From: Thalassia testudinum
Taxonomy: Eukaryota; Streptophyta; Magnoliopsida; Alismatales; Hydrocharitaceae
Assembly (NCBI GenBank): GCA_037157565.1
Contig: JAZHRO010000003.1
Coordinates: 73,162,501 to 73,226,500 of the forward strand
Direction of reading: 5' to 3'
DNA length: 64,000 nucleotides
The position numbers were made by a program, and so were the translations under genes. Below, in pieces: positions 1-10,271 of this stretch. How positions within the stretch are numbered: the first letter of the stretch is position 1; each line of letters begins with the position of its first letter. Below the pieces are notes generated by a model. That model was not told the origin of the DNA, searched no databases, and saw nothing but the letters and a program-made list of their open reading frames with translations.

Positions 1-746
1 CTTGTGTGTGGATATCTTTCTGGTGATTGGGAGCACTTGAATTGAAGTGTTTTGGCTCCCTTTCACATTGATATAAAATTGATTCGCGCATCCACACATA
101 GAAATCTCCATTTAGGGTAGTCCATTGCATTTTAGCATGCATTAACTAACTGATAATTGAAGAAGGGTTTCTTGGGCTTTAGAAAGAAAACCTGTATTCT
201 TGCAAAACCCGGAGATTGGTTGAATTGGTAATTCAGCAAAACCCTAAAATTCATACTACTTAAGGCTGAACTCTAAAAACCATTTGCCAATAAAAACTTC
301 AATTCGGGGAGATTTCCCCGTTGCATGCTTGTTCTTACACACTCTTAAAATCAATCACTTGGGCATTACCCGTAAACAACGCCCTTCACATTCCAAAAGC
401 ACTTGACCCTAAGCCTCTAATTAAAACTGGTAGTAACTTGACCCTTACTAAGGATTGGAGGTCTAACTACCTGTGTGTAGCGACTACATGCTGGTGAGAG
501 TTCCCGCGTGCTATCGGGTGTCTACGACTGGGGCAAACGGCCTTTCAATCTGGCCCGGTGGTTCCGCGGTGCTCGCATTCGGTTCCGTAGTTCGTGATAG
601 TAGGTAACTTAGATCTTTAGGTCTAAGGGCACACTGTAGAGGTTAGGAACTTGACTGTATTGATTTGTAATCAAGTGTACCTTTGCGGCGTCATTTCTCT
701 CATCCCTTTTCCCTTCTCATCTCCCCAATTCTTCCTGCGGTAGTGC
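1..746 (+). other. Elem-G untranslated leader
   Basis: No coding frame. By position it is the 5' leader between primer-binding site and gag start, as in the other elements here, but the primer-binding site lies outside the window. The pyrimidine-rich stretch at about 690-735 directly before the gag ATG resembles the stretch before the gag ATG of Elem-C (59320-59362). I see no other recognisable signal. Confidence 0.5.
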
Positions 747-2363
747 ATGTTTGGGAGGAGGTCACAAAACCCTGAATTGCTTGTATTGACTGATAAATCT
801 AGAAAAAGAGCCGAATCATCCTCCTCCTCCACAAACATGGCACACACCCCCGCCTCACCACTTCGTCACAATTTCAATTCTTTCAACACCAGGCTTATCC
901 CTGGAAACCCTGCAAGACCTTCCTTATCGAGTGTCGCGCCAAGCGACTCGGTAAGTCATGTGGAACTGGCTTCTGTGAGCCAGTATTTCAACACGGAGGA
1001 CCAAGCCTCCGTGTACTCGGACACATATGCGGACACGTCTTCTGGCATAGAAGATGCCTGCACCCTGGGGAATAACCCGTTTTCTGCCACGTATAACCCA
1101 GGGTGGCACAATCATCCCAATTTTGCATGGTCCAACAACCCGCAGCGTCGAAACCCCGCTGGTGGACCAATGCGATCGTCCGCACCCGTCATCCCAAGGG
1201 CCCAGTCTAATCCTACGGCAACTCTGCCATCAGGCCCTTGTGCACAGAAAACCAAACACGCATCAAAACCTCTTGATAAATTGATGCGAATGATGACGGA
1301 AATGTCAAAGCGCCATAAAGAAAACATGACCTCTCTTCAGCATTTGGCGCAGCAGAATGCTGAGATCAGTCAACTAAGCATGGTGACTCGATCTCAGGGC
1401 ACTTTTCCCGCCCAACCTGTTCCAAACCCGCAAAACTTTGTACCCTGTGGTCCGCAACCACAGGTACAACCTTCTCAGGAACAGGTTCATCAAATTCTGC
1501 AAGCTCCGAGTATTCCTTCGGGATTTCAGGTTAATCCCGCTGCAGCACCGCACTCTTATAATGATAGTGATCACATCAAGGATGACACGTCTGACGAGGA
1601 CGTGACTGTCAGTACGTGTATCGAACTAATTGGAGCCGATTCAGACTGCTGCAAATTACCTGACGACTGCCTGACCAACACAAACTGTGACGTTCCCCAA
1701 TCCCTCCCTATTCCTGTACCTTCTCCTGGCCAGACTTCTGACGAGGTTTTCTCCGCTTCCCATACCTCGTGGTCTGAGTCATTGCCGGGCTGCTCACCGC
1801 CGGTCCACACTATGGAAGACCGGATTGCCCTTTCTTTCCCGCTAAATCAGGCGGATTTGCAAATCCACACTGGGACCTTGAGCCCACAGCTTACTCACCG
1901 GGGCTATTCCCTTTTGGATCCATCTATCCAAAAAGCCCCCCTTCTTGGCCAATCTAAGGGCCAACTTCCTCTTCCTGATCTGTTTTCTGATCCGCCTGGG
2001 ACACTCTCGTCCCAGAAAATGCCAAATCTCTCACCATCCACCATTACTTTTCACGCCTCTATCGCGATTACTTCGCTTTTCTCTTCACCACCCACCATCC
2101 ACCCACCCTTCCACCCTGATTTATACCCTGAACCTCAGCTCCTGTTACCCGATCTGTCGTCCGTTCTCTGCCTTTCCTTGCATGCATATGAGGACATAGC
2201 ATTGTTTGGCATGGGGGGGTGGATAGGCATCCATAGGATCCGGGTATTTTATGGTATCAGACAATTACCACCTATTTATAAATATGCAAGAAAAAGAAAA
2301 AAAAGAAAAAAAAAAAATATATATATATATATTAGTAATAAATGGTGTTTAGTAATGATCTAA
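747..2363 (+). CDS. gag-like protein of Elem-G, open frame of 538 codons
   Basis: The start is chosen because the first residues, MFGRRSQNPELL, match the gag starts of Elem-B and Elem-C (MLGRRSLNPRLEGP, MHGRRSQNPHLEGP). Around residues 109-134 it has the NNPFSATYNPGWHNHPNFAW stretch typical of Athila/Tat gag. Residues 176-225 are Lys/Glu/Gln-rich and probably helical (MRMMTEMSKRHKENM), as follows this motif in relatives. The rest is Pro/Ser-rich with no domain I recognise. The gag core (FHGL..EDPFQHL) and DLGAS protease are absent, so this is a deleted gag. The last ~60 codons read through the purine motif at 2190 and an A/TA-rich tract ending KKRKKKNIYIYI, so the original stop was probably earlier. 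It is the only long unbroken frame in the window and is on the strand of its LTR. Confidence 0.7.
   Translation: MFGRRSQNPELLVLTDKSRKRAESSSSSTNMAHTPASPLRHNFNSFNTRLIPGNPARPSLSSVAPSDSVSHVELASVSQYFNTEDQASVYSDTYADTSSGIEDACTLGNNPFSATYNPGWHNHPNFAWSNNPQRRNPAGGPMRSSAPVIPRAQSNPTATLPSGPCAQKTKHASKPLDKLMRMMTEMSKRHKENMTSLQHLAQQNAEISQLSMVTRSQGTFPAQPVPNPQNFVPCGPQPQVQPSQEQVHQILQAPSIPSGFQVNPAAAPHSYNDSDHIKDDTSDEDVTVSTCIELIGADSDCCKLPDDCLTNTNCDVPQSLPIPVPSPGQTSDEVFSASHTSWSESLPGCSPPVHTMEDRIALSFPLNQADLQIHTGTLSPQLTHRGYSLLDPSIQKAPLLGQSKGQLPLPDLFSDPPGTLSSQKMPNLSPSTITFHASIAITSLFSSPPTIHPPFHPDLYPEPQLLLPDLSSVLCLSLHAYEDIALFGMGGWIGIHRIRVFYGIRQLPPIYKYARKRKKRKKKNIYIYISNKWCLVMI
2190..2220 (+). promoter_or_regulatory. Internal purine-rich motif (possible central polypurine tract)
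   Basis: GAGGACATAGC followed by TTTGGCATGGGGGGGT. The same two-part motif occurs after the coding region of Elem-A, B, C and F. It ends in the same GGCATGGGGG core as the polypurine tract at the LTR, which suggests a second plus-strand priming site; that role is inferred. Confidence 0.5.
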
Positions 2364-3233
2364 AAGCTGAAAAAAAAAAAAATACAATAAGTGTTTATGG
2401 ATATTCAACCTCTGTTTTGAAGAATTTCCAGGCCACAGAAGCTTGATTCGCTCAGGCTCGGCTTAATTCACTTAAAGCATTGACGAAATAGATCAAAATC
2501 TCTCCTAACTAAGAACGTTTCTTGTACCTGAGACACCAGTACAGGATTCGTTGGTTTGCTTTTTCTTGAGAGCTTAAGTAAACTTGGTTCACACTACACA
2601 TATCAGGAAAGATCAGGTGAACATAAGATCCAACCCTAGTGTTCATTAGGAAAGGTGGAGTCCTTACCTGTACGTGCAGGTATACTTTTTATCCCAGGCT
2701 TTAGTCTTGTGTTTAGGAGCGACTCTTTCCACCAAAAAGAAACTCTCCCACCAAAAAAAAAAAAAAAAAACAAAAAAAGAGTCTGCTCTGTCAAAATGTG
2801 TTGTAAGAGATATACTGACAGGTGTTTCAAAAAAAAAAAAAAAAAAATCAGAAAATGGGAGTTGAGTTTTCCGTAATCATCTTAAGGGTCAATCCGAAAA
2901 CACGAGCTGAAATTGGGACCAACCTGTACTTAAAAATTCGTGAAACCCTGGGAGTGAGTCTTAAGGTTCATCTGGTCAGTCTTGATCCTTCACTATGCAC
3001 AAACCATAACCTCTTGAGCTCTCGAGTACGGCAAAACCTCCTGGGTCCTGGAAATCGTACTTAAGGTTTAAATATCAAGAGTCCTGGTTAGTTGAGAGAT
3101 AATCTTTGTCATGTAAGACTTAAAGTACTGGTAATCTTCTCTACAATTGGTTCTCACAATATCCGATAATAAACACACCGATATCATCTCAGAAGAAAAT
3201 CTTCAGCTTAAGATTATTTCTAAATACTATTTT
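2364..3233 (+). other. Elem-G 3' non-coding region
   Basis: No coding frame above noise. It holds A-rich runs (2751-2770 and 2829-2846). It separates the internal purine motif from the polypurine tract, as in Elem-A, B, C and F. Confidence 0.5.
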
Positions 3234-3266
3234 GCTAGGGACTAGCAAAAGATAGGCATGGGGGTA
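3234..3266 (+). promoter_or_regulatory. CTAG hairpin and polypurine tract of Elem-G
   Basis: GCTAGGGACTAGC (a perfect 5-bp inverted repeat with a 3-nt loop) is followed by AAAAGATAGGCATGGGGGTA. The tract should prime plus-strand DNA synthesis at the 3' LTR. Elem-A, B, C and F have close matches at the same place. Confidence 0.75.
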
Positions 3267-3561
3267 TATGTTTGCACCTCAAAACACGCCTATAATAACG
3301 CCTTCTTATGCTATTTTCTAGCATTAACTATGTATATTATAATCCTATAGTCGCATATGTAAAAACGGTTGCATACATGCATTTAATCATGAGAGGAGGA
3401 GAAATGAATAAATGGCTTGCATAATTATTTTTTTTTTCTCAAGTGTTTCTTTGCAAAAGTCCCTTCTCTATTTTTATTTTCATCTTTCTTTCTTCTCTTC
3501 CCGCGGTTCTTCTTCCCGCGGCTGAATTTCCTCCCGCAGCTGCATGCAACGCCATCCGGCT

Positions 3562-3609
3562 TGTCCTTCCCGCACCTCTCCCTGCTGTCCTTCCCGCACC
3601 TCTCCCTGC
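3562..3609 (+). repeat. 24-bp perfect tandem duplication
   Basis: Two exact copies of a 24-bp unit beginning TGTCCTTCCCGCACC, at 3562-3585 and 3586-3609, about 50 bp before the TATA box of the LTR. Confidence 0.9.
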
Positions 3610-3659
3610 AGCTGCCATTCTCCCCCATTCCCCGCATGCCCCGCCATGCTCTCCTCCTC

Positions 3660-3666
3660 TATAAAG
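3660..3666 (+). promoter_or_regulatory. TATA box of Elem-G LTR
   Basis: TATAAAG in a GC-rich block about 390 bp into the LTR; the likely pol II promoter separating U3 from R. Confidence 0.5.
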
Positions 3667-4234
3667 CCACAGCTCTTCCTCGCGACGAGAGAAGGAACGT
3701 TGCTGCAATACGCAGCTGCGGCAGCTGCTGAAAAATTGCCACGCTGCAGTCCACCACCTTCCTCGCCCGTTCTCCCCTCCCATACGCCGGTCCTCCATCG
3801 AGGAGGCACCCGACGAGCAGGAGAACCCACTGTGGTGCTCACCACCACAGTGGGAACACCACCGCCCAGCTCTTCAACGAGCCGGTGGGCGTGGTGTATT
3901 CTTTTCTCTTTGTTTGCATCTCCACGCCATTGCTGCCGCTTCAAGGTCCGAAGCTTGAAGCAGCAGCAGCCCAGCGGCGACAACAGCAGCAGCAGCACCC
4001 CCGCCTCCTCCGCGACCTTCCCCGCAGGCGCGCAACCCTCCGCGCGCGCCTACAGGCCCGTTCCCCGCCTCCGTCTCCGTTCTATCCACGCCGCAGTTGC
4101 AGCCGCAGCAGGCCGCTGCGCGCACTGCAGCGGCCGGCCAGGCCTTCGCGTCGACCCCCACGAACCGCTGCAACCCTCCGCGACCGACTGCAGACTCCCC
4201 GCCGCGCTCGCGATCTCTCCCGCCCGCTCTTTCT

Positions 4235-4347
4235 CTCTCCGGCGCTCTCTCTCTCTCTCCGCGATCTCTCCCTTTTTTTTTTCACTTACAGCAACACACA
4301 CACACCCATTCACCGACACACACATTCACACACTAATAGTAACTTAT

Positions 4348-4397
<50 letters not shown>

Positions 4398-4500
4398 ATA
4401 TATACATATACATATATCTATATATATATACTTATATATACATAGTATATCTATATAGTTATGTATACATACATATAATATAATATATATATACATATAC

Positions 4501-4550
<50 letters not shown>

Positions 4551-4715
4551 CATATACATATATATATATATACATATCTATATACTTATACATATACACA
4601 TATATATATACATATGTATCTAGATACATATATACTTATATACATATATATATATATATCTATATAGTATTATATATATATACTTATATACATATATACA
4701 TAGCTATATACATAT

Positions 4716-4755
<40 letters not shown>

Positions 4756-4840
4756 CTATATATATATATATATCTATATATATCTATACATATATACTTA
4801 TACATTTATATACATACATATGTACAGATACTTTCATGTT
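4235..4840. repeat. CT, CA and TA microsatellite tract
   Basis: A CT-rich run and a CA-rich run (4290-4335) lead into about 450 bp of almost pure TA with interspersed CATA units. Frames that run through it on either strand (many Tyr-Ile codons) are artefacts. Confidence 0.95.
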
Positions 4841-5626
4841 ATTTATTATACGCTGTATCGCGGGGATATCTGCACCAGTTGCTGATATTCCCTGATACAC
4901 GCGTACAAAAAAAAGCGTGGTCCCATACATCATCCATCCTCCATCCACACTCCACGCGGCACCTAGTCGTGTTGGTTGCGTCTCTCTAGACGTCGGCTGA
5001 CTCGACATAGTGCTACACTCCATCGTCACCTCCACCCCCACCCCTTTATATATATACTACATATAAATATATATCTATAGCTACTATATTTACTTTCTAT
5101 CTGTTAGCTTCCTTCTTAGTAAAAAGATAAAAAAAAGGTATAAAAGTGAAAAGATAATCTTTGATTTGCAGGTACCCCCGTCTTGCAAGTAGCAAGACGT
5201 GTTTTGAAACTCTATTTTGGCTAAAAGCCAAGGACACAATTTTGAGGGTGTGCCTCAAGAACAAGGATTACCAAAAAAAAAAAAAACCTAAATAAGAAAA
5301 ATACCAAAAACAGAATAAACGAACGGAAGAGACGCGTTTTAAGGAAAACGTAGAAACTCGACTTGAACCCCACTTCCCTGAGTTCGACCCTGGGCCTAAA
5401 AGTGACAAGATAAAATCAATTAGGCCAGGTTAAAAATTTTGTAAAGAGATGGTTAGGTCTGAATTAGGTTAACCACTATACACATTTCAACGATAAAAAT
5501 ATCATATTAACAACCTATCTGGGCCGACCATCACCCGCTCTTCTGTGAGTGGTTATTTTAATTATTAATTAGTCGATTTTTCCACCACATAGAGCTACAA
5601 ATGACTTTAAAAGCAAGGAATCGACT

Positions 5627-7134
5627 CGTCACTCGCATTTCATGTGTTTAGAAATCGATGTTACAAGTAACCTATTGTCAAAGTTGCAAAACATGCCGAT
5701 CAGATAAAATTTATACCGAAACTCCAAGGGAGTCCCAAGTCGAACACAGGGCGGCGATGTTTACTTTAGTTGAAAATCTCGCTTCGATTCATTTCTTTTT
5801 GGCATTTTAGGGTTTTGATATGTTTTGTGTTTTTGAAATAAAAGAAATCAAGGAAACGTATCACAAGATAGAGATCTGGAACAAATCTGATATATATTAC
5901 TTCTAATGTCAATTACAAGGAACTATGAAAGCATATGAAGAGAGGGAGGAGAGAGGAAATCTCCCGAATCTGCTGTTCAATGAGACAATGGTGCCCTGCA
6001 GAAGCTCGGACGAAGGAGGTGGGGAGTAGGATGACGGAGGTGAGATGCTGGAGGACGTCAGGTTGAGGAAAGCTTCGGCGTAGCTCCATAATGGAGGTGA
6101 GAAGATGGAGTTGATCTACTACCTGAATGGAGGTGTGAGGATGGGTCTAAGGTGACCTATGAAGGGAGATGGGAAGTTGGAGGAGTATTTGGTGGGGCAG
6201 AGGTTCGCTACACTAATAGGCACCTTGGGAGCTTGAGAATAAGCTCTAATGGAGCGTTGGTAGGCTTGCTAGAGCTTGGGAGTAGGTTGGAGTAGAGTAC
6301 GAAGAGATGGCTTGGAAGGGAGGGGGTGAAGTTCCGTTTATAGTGGTGGAGAAGAGGCAAAAATCGGTATGGCACCATTAGTGACATCCAGGCCATCACT
6401 GGAAATGTCGCTATAGGCAGCTCATGCACGCTAGCGCCCACAACTGGCTTTGCTGGTGCGGAATGAATTACCCATGGCTGTAAGTGTTGCTGTAAGTCCA
6501 GCTCATGATTCGCTGTAGTCCACCTCAGCTACGCTGGTGTTGCTCCTACATTACCGTGCGCGCACGCATGCCCACGTGCTAGCGCTGCATGCATGCGTGC
6601 CTGCGCGCCAATGCGCCCGTGCACGCACTCGCACTGCTGCCCGCGTACGGTGCTGCATGCGTGTGCTGGCGGCCTAGGCTGCACCACGTGGCACAATCTG
6701 GGCCGTCCATCTTCTTCTTGTTGTAAGGGCCACTACAGAGGTCTGACTGAGTCAATTTCCACGCCATTAGAATGCGATCTTCGACCCGAATCCATCCGCG
6801 TGGTTGGATTTATCATTTGAAGCTCCAAATTATGTCTCCTAGTCCCATTGCCCATTTTTATTCCTCAGACTGCATATAGTGCAATGGAACTCCGATTGAG
6901 GTAATTTCAGAGGCGTTGGACTCTGATCGTCGTCTTTATCAGATCCGTACGTGCCTCAAAAATAAATATCCTTCTCTCCTAACCACAAAAAGTACACAAT
7001 TAGCCTAAATTTTATAGAACTACTCTACATGCAAAATGATGCATGCCATGCAATATTTATAACATGAACTGCAAATCTAAGCCTAGGAACATGCACGAAT
7101 AGGCATTTTACCAGCAATATTTGTGTTTACATCA
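5627..7134 (-). repeat. 3' LTR of Elem-A (family II)
   Basis: Aligns throughout with 11488-12951, including the TGTGTTTAGAAATC start region, the gag-ward AGGTGAGATGCTGGAGGACG block and the TTTACATCA end. Its first bases are diverged (CG in place of TG). The minus-strand TATA equivalent lies near 6335. Confidence 0.85.
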
Positions 7135-7167
7135 TACCCTCATGCCTATCTTTTGCTAGTCCCTAGT
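7135..7167 (-). promoter_or_regulatory. Polypurine tract and CTAG hairpin of Elem-A
   Basis: On the minus strand: ACTAGGGACTAGC then AAAAGATAGGCATGAGGGTA, directly followed by TGATGTAAACACA, the 5' end of the 3' LTR. Confidence 0.8.
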
Positions 7168-8375
7168 AAAATTGTACTATATGCTATGTATAAAAGTAGA
7201 ATTAGGATTAGATCGCTTAAGCCTAAGTCATTTGTTAATAATAGAAAATTTCAACTAAGGTCATAAACTATGAAAACTCAAAAGTACCTAGCTGTCTGCT
7301 AGAATGCAGACCGCCCAAGTTCTCGCCTTATTTGAGAAGGGAATAAATATATATATAAATATTTTTCTTCTTTTCTAATTTTTTTTTGTACTTTTGGTGT
7401 TTGAGAGTTCTAGGATAACTTTTTACGGCTACTCGACTTGCCCAAGACTCGAAAAGGACTCTAAGTAGTAAGCATCTTTGTGAAAAAGTGATAGACTCAC
7501 AAAATGGCCATTAAGATGGACTTCGGGTTTCTATGACCCTAGGTGACCTTGCCTAACGGTTTATCTTTACGATCGGTAGCTTTCTCCCTACTTCTTTTAT
7601 TTATGGGGTCAACACAAGGGCGAAGCCAGTGTTTATATCCCTGCTTTATTCTATTTCCCCGCTTCTTCCCTAAGTGTTTTGGGAATTATTGTGCATTTAT
7701 TTTTTTGTGAGTTGGGTTCTAGACAACCGGCTGATGAGTCGTTACCACCGACAACTTGCCAGCCATACTCGTGTGGTGAAGTGTGGATTTATTTATTCTT
7801 TTTTTATCTTTTTTTCAGTATTTTTTTTTTTAAGTAGGTGGCTTCCTTGATCTAAGATTTACCTAAAGGCAGTGTAACGACATGGTCTTGTGGCTGGGCT
7901 CTACGCAACCGGCTGATGAGCTATTACCACCAACAACTTGGCAGCCATTCCACCCAAGTCGGTCCATTGGCTACCCAGTTTCCATAAAAATTATTGAAAA
8001 GTTAGTTAGTGCAAAAAAATGCGTGCAGATGCTTATGCTTAAAGTTCCCCCAAATCAGAGGGCGGGTTGATAAGTTGCATACTTTTCATCCTAAATTATT
8101 TACCAAATTAAAATAAAATTTAATTGGTGAGGACTCGATACTAAATCCACATTCGAGTGGACACTCGGGGTAATTAAGCCCGAAGACCAGAAGAGTCTAA
8201 GTGTTTAGGTCCTCTCGTATCATTTCCTAAAGTTAATAACTTCCAAATGCCTAAGTTTTATTTTCCAAATTTCTGTCTTTTTTCTTAATTTTTTTTTTTC
8301 AACTTTTTTTTTTAATTTTATAAGAAACTAAAAGAAATTACAGAGTTAACATAATGATTTCAGGAATTCATTATC
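7168..8375 (-). other. Elem-A 3' non-coding region with a paired ~56-bp repeat
   Basis: No coding frame. Two similar copies of a ~56-bp unit lie at 7711-7766 and 7893-7948 (GGGCTCT...CAACCGGCTGATGAG...ACAACTTG.CAGCCAT). Elem-B carries the same pair at 50445 and 50617, so the duplication is older than both copies. Confidence 0.7.
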
Positions 8376-8408
8376 CACCCCCCCATGCCTAAATGACGCA
8401 ATGTCCTC
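8376..8408 (-). promoter_or_regulatory. Internal purine-rich motif of Elem-A
   Basis: On the minus strand GAGGACATTGCGTCA then TTTAGGCATGGGGGGGT. Same motif and place as in Elem-B, C, F and G. Confidence 0.6.
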
Positions 8409-8743
8409 ATTGTAAAAATAACGACATGAAAAGGGCAGAGTAAACAGAACATCACCTAAGTGTCATGAAATTCTGGTCAGCTCCGCAGAGAGAAGAGTGT
8501 ATACACACGTTCTAAGTTTAATGCCTTCAGCTAGGCATAACATACATACAAAGAAGAAATTGAGAATTCACAAGTGCAGGTCAGAATCAAAATCAAAAGG
8601 TTGATCCTGAAACCCGTCTACAGAAGATGTCCACAGACGTGGATGTGATTATGATGCAGACCCATGCCCCAAGGTCAAGTGGTTTTCAGGTTCTGGATGA
8701 AAATCACCCAGAACCAAAGGTTGTTGTGTTTGCGAGGCTGAGC

Positions 8744-10271
8744 CTACGGTTTAGTGGTGTGCAACCCAAGATCAAAGTGTCGGATAATGGGTAAAGATGG
8801 GTCAATAGATGCAGTTGTCCACTTAACATCTAGCTCAGAAAAATAATCAATTATTCCAGGCTTGGGTCGCACGTGAAAGATATCATAAGGGTTCGTATAT
8901 AAGATAGGTGGGTTCAGGTCAATAGGTACCCTTATATCCAAACTTATTTTTCCCTGAAAATTGACCTGCCAAATTTTCATTTCCAACTTCCTATCCACTG
9001 AAATCAAGGTTTCTGGAACCCCCAGATCATTGTACACCCAATCTAAAGTACCCAAGTCCAGCAATTGTGCCTGAATCAAGATTGACTTAGGCACAAAGAT
9101 CTCAGAAGTCAGCTCTTAGGGGTGCAGATGAGGACTGGGGTCACTGATTAAATCATCATGATTCGGATCCTCCAAGTTAACCCCAACCGAATCCAAATCT
9201 TCAATGAATGGGCTATCAAATGGTCCATCAGATTCCTCATGCCCGTTTGTCACACGAAAATCATTTTCCTTATGTTCAAGTGAGACTTCACATAAAGATT
9301 CTTCACCCTTAGAGTTAAAGAATTGATGATCCTCATTTATTTATGTCTGAAAATCATATATCATTTCTTAATCCAAGGAGAGATAATTTTCTTCATTTCC
9401 TAACTTGGGGATCTAAGGTGAATCAATCAGTTCATCCTCAAATGGTTGCTCTAGCTTAACTTGGTCATCCTCGATCTCATAAAATGTATCGCCCTTGATA
9501 GGCGGCTGAGCATGTTCAGATATTGGCTCTCCTGAAGGGGGTTCATCTTGAGAATCATCCCAAGATTTGAATAGTGCAACCACAAATTTCATCCTCAACC
9601 TCGATAATTTCCTAAGAAGAAACTCACCCAAGTCCCTATCCCTAATACTTTGGAGCAAATCCAATAGAGAACTATTAGGTTCTTCAATCATTTTGATCAT
9701 AGGCTCTAGTACTTCAGTTTATGGTGTTGGCTGAGGTTCTAAAGATTGTATAGTGTTCCTCGAATTAGCCAACACCCTATCCTGGATCTGGTTCACCTGA
9801 ACCGACTGGTTCGGTTCAGGTTTGGGTGGGTTCAGGTTAAACCTAAGGCAATCAAGATGTCGAGGTTCTTGAGTCCTTCCCTGAAAGTAGGTCATTCTAG
9901 GTTGTTCAAAGGATGGTGGTGACCTTTATTCAGTGGAATACTAGGGAGGGTACGTGTCATAATCATGATATCCTTCCTGATTGTAGATCAGGTTGGTTTG
10001 GTCATCAAAGGATGGAGATCCACAATTATTATAGGTCTGGGAAGGACAATAATCATAGTCTTGTCATCTAGGGTTAGGCCAAGGACATTGAGGTTTGGAT
10101 TCATATCCCCAATCAAAGTCATCTCCGCTAGTGGATCAGTAATTTACAAGTCAAGTTGGGATAGTAATCATCTTGGGGATAAGTGGTGGTAGGAGGATAG
10201 GATGTGAAATTTGTGTAGGATGTGGAAGGGTACATGGTGAAGTATGGAGGGAAATCATAAGAGAAAGGAGC
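8744..10271 (-). pseudogene. Degraded gag-derived polyprotein of Elem-A, mostly unrecognised
   Basis: Read on the minus strand, one mosaic frame with several stops and shifts runs from about 10271 to 8744. The first part is Tyr/Pro-rich. A middle piece (9700-9413) is acidic (ISEHAQPPIKGD, EIEDDQVKLEQPFEDE). The last open piece is 116 codons, 9094-8744 (LDLGTLDWVYNDLGVPETL, PNPPILYTNPYDIFHVRP-like text). I find no gag core, DLGAS protease or pol motif and cannot assign a function to the last piece. The position between leader and internal purine motif is that of gag-pro in Elem-B. Confidence 0.5.

Larger units (their letters stand above)
1..5621 (+). mobile_element. Elem-G: non-autonomous Ty3/gypsy (Athila/Tat-like) element, 5' end outside window
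   Basis: A plus-strand LTR retrotransposon lacking its 5' LTR in this window. In order it shows an untranslated leader, one gag-like open frame, the purine motif at 2190, about 1 kb of non-coding DNA, a CTAG hairpin with polypurine tract, and a 3' LTR. No protease, reverse transcriptase or integrase motif is visible in any frame, so it could only move with enzymes from a relative. The right end is set by the insertion of Elem-A; where the LTR itself ends before that is uncertain. Confidence 0.75.
3269..5621 (+). repeat. 3' LTR of Elem-G (family IV), right end uncertain
   Basis: Starts TGTTTGCACC right after the polypurine tract, as in Elem-A and F. It contains a GC-rich promoter-like block (3490-4230), a TATA box, a CT and CA-rich stretch, a long TA microsatellite and a TTCGACCC stretch near 5386, which often lies near LTR ends. 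No second copy is in the window, so the exact end is not fixed; Elem-A interrupts at 5627. Confidence 0.55.

Noticed and set aside
3544..4458. A 304-codon plus-strand frame, and several minus-strand frames, in 3420-4560
   Set aside because: They run through the GC-rich LTR promoter block into the CA and TA microsatellites; composition is low-complexity and no domain is seen on either strand.
5163..5180. TTTGCAGGTACC near 5170 as the leader of another element
   Set aside because: It resembles the splice-donor-like site of A and B, but no primer-binding site lies upstream and the flanking text does not match their leaders.
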